Shown piece after piece: positions 42,178 to 51,754 of a DNA stretch of 64,000 nucleotides. Position numbers and translations under genes: made by a program. The stretch is taken from positions 103,506 to 167,505 of the forward strand of contig JACZKE010000009.1 of assembly GCA_014860225.1 (NCBI GenBank), written 5' to 3'. Each line of letters starts with the position of its first letter. Position 1 is the stretch's first letter. The notes under the pieces are model-generated. The model did no database searches and had not been told where the DNA came from. It saw only the letters and a list, made by a program, of their open reading frames with translations. Source of the DNA: Desulfuromonadales bacterium (lineage in GTDB: Bacteria; Desulfobacterota; Desulfuromonadia; Desulfuromonadales; BM103).

Positions 42178-43996
42178 TCAACGCAACCGCCAACTCCACT
42201 TTGCCGAATGGCGGGATCAGGTAGTAACCGCCAAGCCCGGCCGTCTTCGCGGCCTCAATCAGCTCCCTCGCAATCGCCATGCCTTCCTCGATGCCTTCAG
42301 CACCTCTCTTGCCGCGCATCCTGTTGCGCACACTCTCCGGCAGATAAATGCCGGGAACTTCGTTATGCAGGAATTCGGCGTTGCGTTCGCTGACCAGCGG
42401 CATGATCCCCAACAACACCGGAAGCTGCAATGCCGCAGTCTCCTGCATCAGTCTCGACATGGTCGCGACATCATAGACGGGTTGAGTCTGGATAAATTTC
42501 GCCCCGGCAGAAATTTTCTTGTCCAGCTTGCGTAGCTGGCCGCTCAGGTCGGCAACGTTTGGATTGAAGGCAGCGCCGAGCAGAAAAGATGTTCGACCGC
42601 TGAGGTCGGCACCATAAGCTGTCCGCCCCTGGTTAAGGGCGTCAAGCAGCTTGAGCAGGCCGATAGAATTAACATCGAAAACACTGCTGGATCCGGTTTC
42701 GCTGCTAACCGCCACCGGGTCTCCGGTTACGGCGAGAATACTGCGAATGCCCAGCAGGTGCGCACCCATCAGTTCCGAATGCAAGCCGATCAGGTTGCGG
42801 TCGCGGCCAGTGACATGGACGATCACTTCCGTTGCGGTCTCCTCCTGGATGCGGCTGGCCAGGGCCAGGTTGCCCATGCGAATGCGGGCCAGGGGATTTT
42901 CGGCCAGATTGATGGCATCGACACCGGCGGTGGTCAGGATACGGGCACGCTCCAGGGTTGTGCTTATATCAAGGCCTTTGGGAGGGTCGAGCTCCACAGT
43001 TATGATCGGCTGATGTCCCCAGTTGGCAAGGAAGTTATGCGTCCGTTTGACCGGGGGTGGCGACGGTACGATGCTGACGGGTTGCGTTGCCCGGGCCGGG
43101 CGTGGCCCGGGTTGCTGCCCGGCAAGCTGGTCTGACAGCGCCCGGATGTGCTCGGGACCGGTTCCGCAGCAGCCGCCGATCAGATTGACGCCGGCAGCAA
43201 CCATGTCCTGGCCAAGGGCGGCGAAATAATCAGGGGTAGCCAGGTAGAGATGACGGCCGTTGACGTATTCCGGGAAGCCCGAGTTGGGAAACGCCGTGAT
43301 CGGCAGGCTGGTTGCTGCTGCGAGGCGTTTCAGGACTTGCAGCAACTCGCGCGGTCCGGCGCCGCAATTGGCGCCGATGGCCGCAGGAGCTTCCTGGGCA
43401 AGGCGTGCTGCTGCGTCCTCAACGTTCAAGCCGTCACCGCTGAAGCCTCCTTCGCTGAAAGCCAGCTGGGCAATCGCCGGCAGGCCGATCCGGCGGGCGA
43501 CGGCAAGGGCAACTTGCAGATCGGCCACGCTGGCAAAAGTCTCCAGCAGGAAACAGTCGACGCCGCCCTCGGCCAGGGCGGCCATCTGCTCATTGAACAA
43601 GTTTGCCAGTTCTGCCCCGGTCAATTCGGCACTGGTGCCCCGCGGGCTGACCACCGGTCCCACCGATCCGGCAACCCAGCGCGTTGCGCCCGCAGCCGCC
43701 CGTGCCAGGCTCGCCCCGGCGAGATTAATCTGCCGGGTCTTGCCTTCCAGACCAAAGCTGGACAAACGCAGGGCATTGGCGCCGAAGGTGTTGGTTTCGA
43801 CGAGTTCAGCACCGGCTTCAACGTAATCACGGTGGACCTGGCTGACCAGGTCGGCATCGATCAGGTTGAGATATTCGAAGACAGCGTCAAGGGGGGCGCC
43901 GCGATGATAGAGTTGGGTGCCCATGCCGCCGTCAGCGATGATGACGGGACCGCGCTGCAGGCGGTGAAGCAGTTCTTGTTGACGGTTTGAATCCAT
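42152..43996 (-). CDS. Fused homocysteine S-methyltransferase / methylenetetrahydrofolate reductase
   Basis: The N-terminal about 300 residues are the MetH-type homocysteine-binding domain with zinc cysteines in GANCGAGP and GGCCGTGPEHIRAL. The C-terminal about 290 residues are MetF-like (VELDPPKGLDIS, VHVTGRDRNLIGLHSELMGAH, ILAVTGDPV, KFIQTQPVYD). The fusion, known as YitJ in Bacillus, links folate one-carbon reduction to homocysteine methylation. It is not followed by a MetH cobalamin domain in this window. No operon partner is obvious downstream; the upstream nudix gene is on the same strand. Confidence 0.93.
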   Translation of the reverse strand: MDSNRQQELLHRLQRGPVIIADGGMGTQLYHRGAPLDAVFEYLNLIDADLVSQVHRDYVEAGAELVETNTFGANALRLSSFGLEGKTRQINLAGASLARAAAGATRWVAGSVGPVVSPRGTSAELTGAELANLFNEQMAALAEGGVDCFLLETFASVADLQVALAVARRIGLPAIAQLAFSEGGFSGDGLNVEDAAARLAQEAPAAIGANCGAGPRELLQVLKRLAAATSLPITAFPNSGFPEYVNGRHLYLATPDYFAALGQDMVAAGVNLIGGCCGTGPEHIRALSDQLAGQQPGPRPARATQPVSIVPSPPPVKRTHNFLANWGHQPIITVELDPPKGLDISTTLERARILTTAGVDAINLAENPLARIRMGNLALASRIQEETATEVIVHVTGRDRNLIGLHSELMGAHLLGIRSILAVTGDPVAVSSETGSSSVFDVNSIGLLKLLDALNQGRTAYGADLSGRTSFLLGAAFNPNVADLSGQLRKLDKKISAGAKFIQTQPVYDVATMSRLMQETAALQLPVLLGIMPLVSERNAEFLHNEVPGIYLPESVRNRMRGKRGAEGIEEGMAIARELIEAAKTAGLGGYYLIPPFGKVELAVALITLIRREG

Positions 43997-44038
43997 GGTT
44001 TCCCGGTTTTCTCTGTTATCGGCTCGGCATTCCAGTGG

Positions 44039-44605
44039 TTAAAGGAAAGCTGCTGTTTCTTCGAGGAACTGGCGCAGGATCGCAGCTGTCAGCCCCCAGA
44101 TGACGTGTTGCTCGAACTGGTAGAAGTCGACCAGGTGGGTGCGCCCGCGATGCCGCCAGTCTTCGACGCGGTGGACGGACGGATCGCGAAAGTAGTCGAG
44201 CGGGGCTTCAAAGATCGCGGCGATTTCAAACGGATCGAGTTGCAGATTGTCAGGAACCGGAATCGTGCCGACAAAGGGCACAACATGGTAGCCGTGGATC
44301 GAATAAAAATCATCGAGACGGCCCAGCACCTCGATTTGGGCCCGCGAAATACCTAGCTCTTCCTCGGTTTCACGCAGGGCGGTGGCACTCAGACTGGCAT
44401 CCTCAGCGTCGTGACCGCCCCCGGGAAAAGAAATCTCTCCGGCATGATGCTGCAGATGCGCCGTGCGTTCGGTAAAAAGCAGGTAATCGCGGTCGTCACG
44501 CCGATAAAGAGGCAGGAGCACGGCGGCCGGTCGCAATGTGTCCAGCGGGATGGTTTGCCGGGGGAAGGTCTGCAGATGGCTGGCCAGGCGGTCGCGGTCA
44601 AGCAT
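44039..44605 (-). CDS. Nudix hydrolase, CoA-pyrophosphatase (NudL) type
   Basis: The 188-residue protein carries FPGGGHDAEDASLSATALRE followed by TEEELG, which matches the Nudix box, and the NudL-type lead LLFTERTAHLQHHAGEISFPGG. It probably hydrolyses coenzyme A or related diphosphates. Its ATG overlaps the stop of rpe by one base (TGATG), so the two are translationally coupled. Confidence 0.9.
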   Translation of the reverse strand: MLDRDRLASHLQTFPRQTIPLDTLRPAAVLLPLYRRDDRDYLLFTERTAHLQHHAGEISFPGGGHDAEDASLSATALRETEEELGISRAQIEVLGRLDDFYSIHGYHVVPFVGTIPVPDNLQLDPFEIAAIFEAPLDYFRDPSVHRVEDWRHRGRTHLVDFYQFEQHVIWGLTAAILRQFLEETAAFL

Positions 44606-45270
44606 CAGGCTGTTATGCTGACAGCGCTCGTTCGCAAGGCCGAGATGGTTGCGGCATAGTCGTCTGTGTTGAAAACGGCGCTGCCGGCCACCAGCACATC
44701 GGCCCCTGCGGCGACCACCGCGCGGATGTTGTCAATCTTGACGCCGCCATCGACTTCCAGTTCGGTAGCGAGGCCGCGTTGGCTGATGCGTTGACGCAGG
44801 GCGCGGATCTTGTCGAGCGCCGAGGGGATGAAAGCCTGACCGCCGAAGCCGGGGTTGACCGACATGACCAGGACCAGATCGAGATCGTCGAGGATGACGT
44901 CCAGGGTCGCCACCGGCGTGGCCGGGTTGAGGGAGACGCCGGCTTTCTTGCCGAAGCTCTTGATCAGCTGCACGGTGCGGTGCAGGTGTGGCACCGCTTC
45001 CTGGTGGACGGTGATGATGTCGGCGCCGGCCCTGGCGAATTCGGGGATGTACAGGTCCGGGTTCTCGATCATCAGGTGCACGTCGAGAGGTTTGTCGGTA
45101 ACCCTGCGCAGGGCTTCGACCACCAGCGGACCGATGGTGATGTTGGGGACGAAGTGACCGTCCATGACATCGACATGGATGTAATCGGCACCGGCGCGGT
45201 CAACGGCCCGGATGTCTTCAGCGAGTCGGGAGAAATCTGCGGAAAGGATCGATGGGGCGATCTTGATCAT
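44605..45270 (-). CDS. rpe: Ribulose-phosphate 3-epimerase
   Basis: The ATG at 45270 follows GGAG and gives [16 protein letters not shown], the family start; the upstream frame extension is unlikely. The TIM-barrel motifs [39 protein letters not shown] and [12 protein letters not shown] are intact. It interconverts ribulose 5-phosphate and xylulose 5-phosphate. In many related genomes rpe follows rsmB, as here. Length 221 is standard. Confidence 0.97.
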   Translation of the reverse strand: MIKIAPSILSADFSRLAEDIRAVDRAGADYIHVDVMDGHFVPNITIGPLVVEALRRVTDKPLDVHLMIENPDLYIPEFARAGADIITVHQEAVPHLHRTVQLIKSFGKKAGVSLNPATPVATLDVILDDLDLVLVMSVNPGFGGQAFIPSALDKIRALRQRISQRGLATELEVDGGVKIDNIRAVVAAGADVLVAGSAVFNTDDYAATISALRTSAVSITA

Positions 45271-45431
45271 GTGGAACTCCAAAGCAATAGCATGCCCGGC
45301 AACCACAAGGGTGACCCGCTGTCGCTAAAATTTCAGCGGACGAGCGAAAGACATGATGGAAAGGGTGGTAGCAGGTCCTTTATAACCTATTTCCTGAGCC
45401 CGTGACAATTGGCTTGCTCAGTCGTGCACCG

Positions 45432-45463
45432 GATGAAGGGTGAGGAGTGAGGGGTTCTTCATC
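45432..45463. repeat. Hairpin containing a GTGAGGAGTGAGG repeat unit, family F
   Basis: GATGAAG (45432-45438) pairs with CTTCATC (45457-45463) around a loop with GTGAGGAGTGAGGGG. The same purine-rich unit recurs at 62254-62278 and, inverted, at 62357-62390. It lies in the 224-base gap between rsmB and rpe. Confidence 0.65.
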
Positions 45464-45494
45464 AAAAAGAAACTGCAGCTTCTGTCTTTTCTCT

Positions 45495-46865
45495 TCACAG
45501 TTTAACAAATTTTGCCGCGAAAAAGGCGTCCATGCCATCGTGATGATGTGGCAAAGTGCGCACGCACCCGGAGTCGGTGGTCAGCTCTAACCATCCGGCC
45601 GGCAACAGGCTGCGAAAATCCTCTTGAACAAAGCCGGGGTGAGAGTCCAGGAAATCCTTGACCACGGCGTCCGTCTCCGCAGCAGTGAAGGTGCAGACCG
45701 AGTAGAGCAGGTGTCCGCCGGGGCACAGCAACGGCGCCACCTGGCCGAGGATGGTTCGCTGCAGTTCGGCCAGGACCGGGATGTCGGCCGGACGCCGGCT
45801 CCAGCGGCTTTCCGGGTTGCGACGTAGCACGCCAAGGCCGCTGCACGGAGCATCGACGAGGATGCGGTCAAAGCTCTCGGGCTCGAGAAACCCGGGTTTC
45901 TCCGAGAGGTCCCAGCAGCGCGCCTCGATTCCCCGGCAGCCGATCCGGGCGGCACCCTGATTTATCAGCTCGACCCGTTGTGGGTGTTTGTCGAGAGCCA
46001 GTATCCGGGCCCGGTTTTCGGTCAAGGCAGCAATGTGGGTGGTCTTGCCGCCGGGGGCGGCGCAGGCGTCAAGGACTGCATCGCCAGGTTGGGCATCGAG
46101 CAAGTGCGCGATCAGCATGCTCGCTTCATCCTGGACCTGGTACCAGCCGTCATGATCTCCGGGCAAAGGTTGCGACGAACGCTTTTCGACAATGATCCCC
46201 TCGGTAGCATAGCGGCATGGCCTGGCGCTGTGTCCGGCCTCTGCCAGCGACGCAAGCAGGGCCTCGCGATCGGTCTTTAAGGTGTTGGTCCGCAGCGCCT
46301 GCGGCGCGGCCACGGTGAAAGCTTCCGCTAGGGCGCGTGATTCGCTGTTGGGAAACTGACGCAGAAGCTCTTTCGTCAACCAGCCAGGCAGACTGCAGAC
46401 GTGCTGAAGATAAGCGCGGAGATTGTCCGGAGTCGGCCAGGCGATGGCGGCACGTTCACGCTCTAAGCTGCGCAGGGTACCGTTAATCAGCCCGGCCACC
46501 CGGTCCAGGCCGACCTGGTGTGCCAGCTCGACAGTCGCATGCACCGCCGCGTGAGCAGGGATGCGGTCGAGCTCCAGCAACTGGTAGGCACCGAGCCGCA
46601 ACAGCCTGAGGGCCCCGGGTTCAAGGTGCTGCAACTTCTGGCGGCTGAAAAGGGCGAGGGCAAAATCGAGACGGCCGCGCAGGCGCAGGATGCCGTAGAC
46701 CAGCTCGGTCAACAGTCCCCGCTCACGCGCGTCCATGGTTGGGTGTCGCTGCAGATAAAGATCGAGCAAGCGGTCGGCATAACCGCCCTGCTCAACACGT
46801 TGCAGAATATCAAACGCCCCGTAACGGGCGTCCAAAGGGTCGGGTTTTTGATTATTGCGGGGCAT
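45495..46865 (-). CDS. rsmB: 16S rRNA (cytosine-967-C5)-methyltransferase
   Basis: The N-terminal about 140 residues are a NusB-like RNA-binding domain (RYGAFDILQRVEQGGYADRLL). The C-terminal SAM-dependent domain has AAPGGKTTHIAAL, the catalytic LVDAPCSGLGVLRRNPE and YSVCTFTAAET with the second active cysteine. It methylates C967 of 16S rRNA. Length 456 is standard. It sits in the def-fmt-htpX-rsmB-rpe string on the minus strand. Confidence 0.95.
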   Translation of the reverse strand: MPRNNQKPDPLDARYGAFDILQRVEQGGYADRLLDLYLQRHPTMDARERGLLTELVYGILRLRGRLDFALALFSRQKLQHLEPGALRLLRLGAYQLLELDRIPAHAAVHATVELAHQVGLDRVAGLINGTLRSLERERAAIAWPTPDNLRAYLQHVCSLPGWLTKELLRQFPNSESRALAEAFTVAAPQALRTNTLKTDREALLASLAEAGHSARPCRYATEGIIVEKRSSQPLPGDHDGWYQVQDEASMLIAHLLDAQPGDAVLDACAAPGGKTTHIAALTENRARILALDKHPQRVELINQGAARIGCRGIEARCWDLSEKPGFLEPESFDRILVDAPCSGLGVLRRNPESRWSRRPADIPVLAELQRTILGQVAPLLCPGGHLLYSVCTFTAAETDAVVKDFLDSHPGFVQEDFRSLLPAGWLELTTDSGCVRTLPHHHDGMDAFFAAKFVKL

Positions 46866-46934
46866 TTAACATTCGTTGATAAGTCTCAGGGGCCAGGTCT
46901 ACACATTCCACTTTTTCTGCAGATCATGCATTTT

Positions 46935-47792
46935 TTATGGAGTGTGTAGACCAGTTGTTACGGTCATCGCCTCAAGGCGACGAATCCGTTCCGCCATCGG
47001 CGGATGAGTGGTGAAAAGCGCTGTGACGCCACCACCTCGTAGAGGGCTGACGATGAACATGTGGGCCGTCGCTTCATTCACCCGCGGCATCGGTTTGTTT
47101 TGATTGGCATTCTCCAGCTTGCGCAGGGCGTTGGCCAGGGAGAGTGGGTTGCCGCACAGCTGTGCACCGCCCTTGTCGGCTTCGTACTCCCGGGAACGGG
47201 AGATCGCCATCTGGATCATCATGGCCGCCATCGGTGCTATGATCGCCAGGGCGATCAGGGCGATGGGGTTGCTGTCCTCATCGTTGCGGCCGAAGCCACC
47301 AAAAATCGCCGACCACTGGGCCATGTGCGCCAGATAGGTGATGGCCCCGGCAATGGTCGCTGCGATCGAGCCGATCAGGATATCGCGATGCATGACATGG
47401 CTCATCTCGTGGGCCATGACCCCTTTCAGTTCGTCGCGGGTGAGGACATTCAGAATCCCCTCAGTGGCGGCAACCACGGCATGCTCGGGGTTGCGGCCGG
47501 TGGCGAAAGCGTTGGGAGTGGGCTGCGGCAAGGTGTAAACCTTGGGCATCGGCAACCGGTTGGCCTGGCAGATTTCGGCAACCACATCGAAGAGCGGGCC
47601 GCTGGTTACCTGCCTGCCGCGATACATCTTAATGACGATCTTGTCGGAAAACCAGTATGAGCCCATGTTTATGGCGCCGGCTATGATCAGGGCGAAGAGG
47701 GCGCCCTGCTGGCCGCCGATCATCCCACCGATAAAAACCAGTCCGAGGGTCAGGGCGGTCAGCAGAATAATGGTACGCAAGGTGTTCATCAT
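46935..47792 (-). CDS. htpX: HtpX-type zinc metalloprotease
   Basis: The upstream ATG of the pair at 47792, eight bases after GAGG, gives 285 residues with four hydrophobic segments. HEMSHV (zinc site), the third ligand in SREYEADKGGA and the substrate strand PMPKVYTLPQPTPNAFATG are the HtpX signature. It is an inner-membrane protease that degrades damaged membrane proteins. The longer frame to 47888 would overlap fmt and is not supported by a ribosome site. Confidence 0.95.
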   Translation of the reverse strand: MMNTLRTIILLTALTLGLVFIGGMIGGQQGALFALIIAGAINMGSYWFSDKIVIKMYRGRQVTSGPLFDVVAEICQANRLPMPKVYTLPQPTPNAFATGRNPEHAVVAATEGILNVLTRDELKGVMAHEMSHVMHRDILIGSIAATIAGAITYLAHMAQWSAIFGGFGRNDEDSNPIALIALAIIAPMAAMMIQMAISRSREYEADKGGAQLCGNPLSLANALRKLENANQNKPMPRVNEATAHMFIVSPLRGGGVTALFTTHPPMAERIRRLEAMTVTTGLHTP

Positions 47793-47862
47793 GTTAAATG
47801 CCTCATTTTTTAAAGCAGTCTGTCTCAGGTCATGTTCAGGTCTGACTGTCCGATGGTCAGTC

Positions 47863-48804
47863 CTAATCGAGGATCGTCCCCGGCTCAAGGATGCAGCCGC
47901 GCAGGAAGTCTCCGGCGGTCAGGCGTTTGCGGCCGGCCAGCTGCAGTTCTTTAACCAGCAGGATGCCGCTGCCGCAGGCGATACGCACGCCGTTCTTGTC
48001 GGCTGAGACAATGCTGCCGGGTTTGCCGTCATCGCCGATTTCCGGGCTGGTTCTGGCCAGCTTAAGCAGTTCGCCGTTAAGTGTGGTGTAAGCACCTGGC
48101 CAAGGATCGAGACCGCGCACCCGGTTATGCACGTCCACCGCCGACTGGTTCCAGTCAATGCGGCCGTCTTCTTTCTTCATCAGCGCTGCATAGGTACTCC
48201 GGGCATTGTCCTGAGCTTCTCGCTGCAGGGTGCCGGCACAGAGCTGGCGCAGGGTTTCCTCCATGGTTTCGCGGCCGAGAACGGCCAGACGGTCATGCAG
48301 TTCACCGGCGGTTTCCTGCGGGCCGATCGCGAGGGTCTTCCTGACCAGCATGTCGCCGGTATCGAGGCCGACATCCATGTACATGGTGGTGATACCGGTT
48401 TCCGTCTCGCCGTCGATAATTGCTTTATTGATCGGTGCTGCACCGCGGTACTTTGGAAGCAGCGAGGCATGGACGTTGATACAGCCATAGCGGGGGATGT
48501 CGAGCACGCTTTTCGGTAGAATCTGCCCGTAGGCAACGACCACAATCAGGTCAGGGGCCAGAGCCTCCAGTGCAGCGACCGCCTCGGGTTGACGCAGCTT
48601 CAGCGGTTGAAAGACGGGGATACCATGCCGCAGGGCCAGTTCCTTGACCGGCGGCGCCGCGAGCCGCTTGCCGCGGCCCCTGGGCCGGTCGGGCTGGGTA
48701 TAAACGCCTACCAGGTTGCAGCCGGCGTCAATCAGCCCCTGCAAGGTTTGCAGGGCGAAATCCGGAGTTCCCATGAAGACGGTACGCAAATCCTGTGGCC
48801 GCAT
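47863..48804 (-). CDS. fmt: Methionyl-tRNA formyltransferase
   Basis: The ATG at 48804 overlaps the def stop (TAATG). The 313-residue protein shows the Rossmann start VFMGTPDFALQTL, the loop QPDRPRGRGKRL, the active site INVHASLLPKYRGAAPI and the helical C-terminal domain that binds tRNA. It formylates initiator Met-tRNA, and def removes the formyl group later; the pairing is universal in bacteria. Confidence 0.97.
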   Translation of the reverse strand: MRPQDLRTVFMGTPDFALQTLQGLIDAGCNLVGVYTQPDRPRGRGKRLAAPPVKELALRHGIPVFQPLKLRQPEAVAALEALAPDLIVVVAYGQILPKSVLDIPRYGCINVHASLLPKYRGAAPINKAIIDGETETGITTMYMDVGLDTGDMLVRKTLAIGPQETAGELHDRLAVLGRETMEETLRQLCAGTLQREAQDNARSTYAALMKKEDGRIDWNQSAVDVHNRVRGLDPWPGAYTTLNGELLKLARTSPEIGDDGKPGSIVSADKNGVRIACGSGILLVKELQLAGRKRLTAGDFLRGCILEPGTILD

Positions 48805-49322
48805 TACATCTGCTCCGTCATATGTTCCTGAATCTTCTTCCACTTCTTACGGAATAGGCTGCGTTTGAGTGGCGAGAGGTGGTCGACAAAAAGGATGCCG
48901 TCGAGGTGGTCGATCTCGTGCTGACAGGCAATTGCCGTCAGCCCTTGCGCCTCGATGATACGCGTCTTCTCATCCAGGTCCTGAAAGCGGACCTTGACGC
49001 TGGCGCTACGATCGACCTTGGCATAGTACTCCGGAACCGAAAGGCAGCCCTCTTCCTCACAGCTTTCACCTTCGCTGTCGATAATCTCCGGGTTGATCAT
49101 AATCAGCAGCTGTGCCTCTTCGTCCCTCGACGAGCAGTCGATTACGGCCAGGCGCTTGCTGATGCCGACCTGCGGTGCGGCCAGGCCGACGCCCGGTGCC
49201 GCATACATGGTTTCCGCCATGTCATAGGCAAGTTGGCGCAGATCCTCATCAAACTCGGTCACCGGCGCAGCCACTTTTTTCAGGACCGGGTCGGGATAAT
49301 GGTGAATTTTAAGTAAAGACAT
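48804..49322 (-). CDS. def: Peptide deformylase
   Basis: The three class-I motifs are all present in 172 residues: GVGLAAPQVG, EEGCLSVPE (metal-binding cysteine) and CQHEIDHLDGILF (two histidines and catalytic Glu). It removes N-formyl from nascent proteins. First gene of the string def-fmt-htpX-rsmB-rpe. A short acidic/basic C-terminal tail follows the third motif. Confidence 0.97.
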   Translation of the reverse strand: MSLLKIHHYPDPVLKKVAAPVTEFDEDLRQLAYDMAETMYAAPGVGLAAPQVGISKRLAVIDCSSRDEEAQLLIMINPEIIDSEGESCEEEGCLSVPEYYAKVDRSASVKVRFQDLDEKTRIIEAQGLTAIACQHEIDHLDGILFVDHLSPLKRSLFRKKWKKIQEHMTEQM

Positions 49323-49415
49323 AATCGTCCCTCAATTTGAGAAGGGCCCGGCTACCAGTGGTAGCCAAGCCTTGATATTTCAATGATAGATGGGGGTTTC
49401 GGTGTAAGTCAACCA

Positions 49416-49585
49416 TGATGGCGTCGCAAACAGTCCGATCCAGGGTGTTTCTGGCGTTTTTTCGGCCTCGACAGATTCCGTGTATGCCTTCGCCCCGGAA
49501 AAAACACCAAGCCCTGGAGTGCGACAGACTCCTTGCAGGACGAAATTTTTGCATGACCAGCCCGTGAGTATTTGCGAGCGCATCA
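49416..49585. repeat. 170-bp structured interspersed repeat, family A copy 2
   Basis: The ends TGATGGCGTCGCAAA and TTTGCGAGCGCATCA match the copy at 15225-15373. The internal arms are GTTTTTTC (49456-49463) against GAAAAAAC (49498-49505), with TGTATGCCTTCG between them. A second stem CCAGGG against CCCTGG lies outside. It is about 20 bases longer than copy 1. With the rest of 49323-49702 it fills the 380-base gap before radC, in which I see no other gene. Confidence 0.85.
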
Positions 49586-49702
49586 CGCGGGGCTTTTAAT
49601 AAATGACAACATGAGGCTTGCGTTATGGGGCTTTCTTATGATATTCGGACAGTTCTATTTAATTATGTTGTGCTTTTGATCATATGCAAAAAGGAGGGGG
49701 CA

Positions 49703-50389
49703 ATGTCCTGCATCAAGGACTGGCCCGTGGCCGACCGGCCCCGGGAAAAACTTCTGTCTACAGGTCCCGCAACACTCAGTGATACCGAGCTGCTGGCGTT
49801 GATTCTGCGTACCGGTCACGCCGGCAACGGCACGACTGCTCTCGACCTTTCCCGCCACCTGCTGACCAGGTTCGGTTCCCTGCGTGCCATGGCGTCGGCA
49901 GCGGTCGTCGAGCTCTGCCAGGTCCCGGGCATCGGCCCGGCCAAGGCAGCTGAAATCCTTGCCGTTGGTGAACTGGCCCGTCGGTTTGCCGCCACACCCC
50001 TCTCTCCAGGCACCCATTTTACCAGCTCCCGGGAAGTCTTTGTCCATTTTCACGAACGACTGCGTGATCGTAAAAAGGAAGTCTTCCTCACCTTGCTGCT
50101 CGACAGCAAGAATCGCGTTCTTCGTGAAATCCAGGTTTCCGAAGGCAGCCTCAATGCCAGCATCGTACATCCCAGGGAAGTTTTCCAGCCGGTGATCCGC
50201 GAGTCTGCGGCAGCGGTTATCTTTGTTCACAATCACCCCTCCGGCGATCCGGCCCCCAGCCGTGAGGACCTTGAATTAACCACCCGTCTGCGCGACGCCG
50301 GCGTATTAATGGGGGTGCGGGTGCTCGACCATATCATTATCGGCAATGGTCGTTATATCAGCCTGGCAGATCAGGGCCTGCTTGGTTGA
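49703..50389 (+). CDS. radC: RadC/MPN-domain JAMM protein
   Basis: The ATG at 49703 follows AAAGGAGG. The N-terminal about 90 residues hold a helix-hairpin-helix (LCQVPGIGPAKAAEILAVG). The C-terminal MPN domain has the JAMM metal motif HNHPSGDPAPSRED. RadC has long been named a repair protein but its cellular activity is not settled. The 228-residue length is usual. It is not part of a phage or mobile region here; it precedes the minor-pilin genes by 55 bases. Confidence 0.93.
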   Translation: MSCIKDWPVADRPREKLLSTGPATLSDTELLALILRTGHAGNGTTALDLSRHLLTRFGSLRAMASAAVVELCQVPGIGPAKAAEILAVGELARRFAATPLSPGTHFTSSREVFVHFHERLRDRKKEVFLTLLLDSKNRVLREIQVSEGSLNASIVHPREVFQPVIRESAAAVIFVHNHPSGDPAPSREDLELTTRLRDAGVLMGVRVLDHIIIGNGRYISLADQGLLG

Positions 50390-50444
50390 ATCGCGATTAT
50401 GGAGTCGATGTCTTGAGTATTATGCAATCTGTCTGGAGGGGACG

Positions 50445-50822
50445 ATGGCAAACTGTCATGGAAGAGGGGACACTGGTTTCACACTGGTTGAAGTGATGGT
50501 GTCGTTGGTGATCTTTATGATCGCCAGCATGGGGCTTTTACCATTATTGATCACCAATCTGCAGGTTAATCATGCCAACAGCCTGCATGCGCAGGCGCGG
50601 CGTCTGGCCGGTGAGATGATGGCTGAGCTGCAGGTGGTCGACTATGCCAGCCTGCCGATGGTTGCCGCCGCGCCGTTGTCGGTTGCGCAAATTGAGATTC
50701 TGCATCAAGTCGAGCAGGATACGCCGCGGCCAGATCAGAGCAGGCTCACGGTCACGGCACGCTGGCAGCAGCAGGGCCGGACACGTGATTACCGGTTGCA
50801 AACGATTCGCTCGGCACCATGA
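50445..50822 (+). CDS. Type IV pilus minor pilin, PilV-like
   Basis: GGAGGGGACG precedes the ATG. The 125-residue prepilin has a class III signal (GDTG followed by FTLVEVMVSLVIFM) with the Glu at mature position 5. The product is short and its head domain is small. It opens a five-gene minor-pilin set and overlaps the next gene by four bases. Minor pilins prime assembly of the pilus; the set usually includes PilY1, as here. Confidence 0.85.
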   Translation: MANCHGRGDTGFTLVEVMVSLVIFMIASMGLLPLLITNLQVNHANSLHAQARRLAGEMMAELQVVDYASLPMVAAAPLSVAQIEILHQVEQDTPRPDQSRLTVTARWQQQGRTRDYRLQTIRSAP

Positions 50823-51754
50823 AAAAACGCGCTAGTGGAGGCACGACCCTTATTGAGCTGCTGGTCGCCATGACGATCACTTCTATCATCGGTACCATGA
50901 TCTTGCAGATGGTGATCGACTTTCAGTCACGCATTCTGAGCGAAATCAGCCGCAACGATCTGCAGGACCGGGCCGAGCGTCTACTTCGCTTCCTCGCCAA
51001 CGATATTCGCGATGCCGCCTTTCTGCTCGGGCCGGTACCGCTGGTGGCTGGTGGCACTTCGCTTGTCCTGACTCATGACAGTCTCAGTGGCGATCCACTG
51101 GAAGTCTTGCCTTTTTCAATCCTCTCCGATGACGACAGCGATGACGATGATCGCCTGACGATCGTCAAAGCCATCTCCTTCGCGCCGCCGCTGCGTCTGG
51201 CGCAGCCCGGGCTTTCCGGTGAGAGCGCAGTGCTGCTGAATCGCCGGCCCAACCTCAGTCCGGGATCGACACGCGAACTGCTGCCGGCTCCCGAAGCGAT
51301 CAACCACCTGGTGTTCGCCAGTCATCGCGTCTGCTATGCCGTGCATCTCGACGACCTGTCCCTGCAGCTGCAACAGCCCCTGATCGAAGATATCCCCGCC
51401 GACACGGAAATACTCGGCGTGCGTGCCTATTTGTTTTGGCTTGATCCTGCCGCCGGCAGTAATAGATTGCGGCGGGATGATTTCACCAGCCGGGACATCT
51501 TCGACGATGCGGTGGACGGGCTGCAGTTCGAATATCTGATGGAAGACGGCTCCCTGGTCGATCTGCCGACAAGGCCGCAGGATGTGCGTGGTGTGCGCAT
51601 CAGCCTGCTGGTACGGGATCTGCGTGCTGATCAGGGCTATACCGATGAAAACGTGTATATGCTGGGCAACCGCAACTATGGTCCTTTCCGGGACCATTAC
51701 CGGCGCAGCCTGGTGACACAGCTGGTCGAGGTGAAAAATCATGGCCTGCAATGA
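50819..51754 (+). CDS. Type IV pilus minor pilin, PilW-like
   Basis: The 311-residue product has the prepilin site SGG followed by TTLIELLVAMTITS with Glu5. The mature head domain is beta-rich and includes an acidic stretch (SDDDSDDDD) near residue 100. It overlaps both neighbours by short stretches, consistent with translational coupling. PilW-type minor pilins assemble with PilV and PilX at the pilus tip. Confidence 0.85.
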   Translation: MKKRASGGTTLIELLVAMTITSIIGTMILQMVIDFQSRILSEISRNDLQDRAERLLRFLANDIRDAAFLLGPVPLVAGGTSLVLTHDSLSGDPLEVLPFSILSDDDSDDDDRLTIVKAISFAPPLRLAQPGLSGESAVLLNRRPNLSPGSTRELLPAPEAINHLVFASHRVCYAVHLDDLSLQLQQPLIEDIPADTEILGVRAYLFWLDPAAGSNRLRRDDFTSRDIFDDAVDGLQFEYLMEDGSLVDLPTRPQDVRGVRISLLVRDLRADQGYTDENVYMLGNRNYGPFRDHYRRSLVTQLVEVKNHGLQ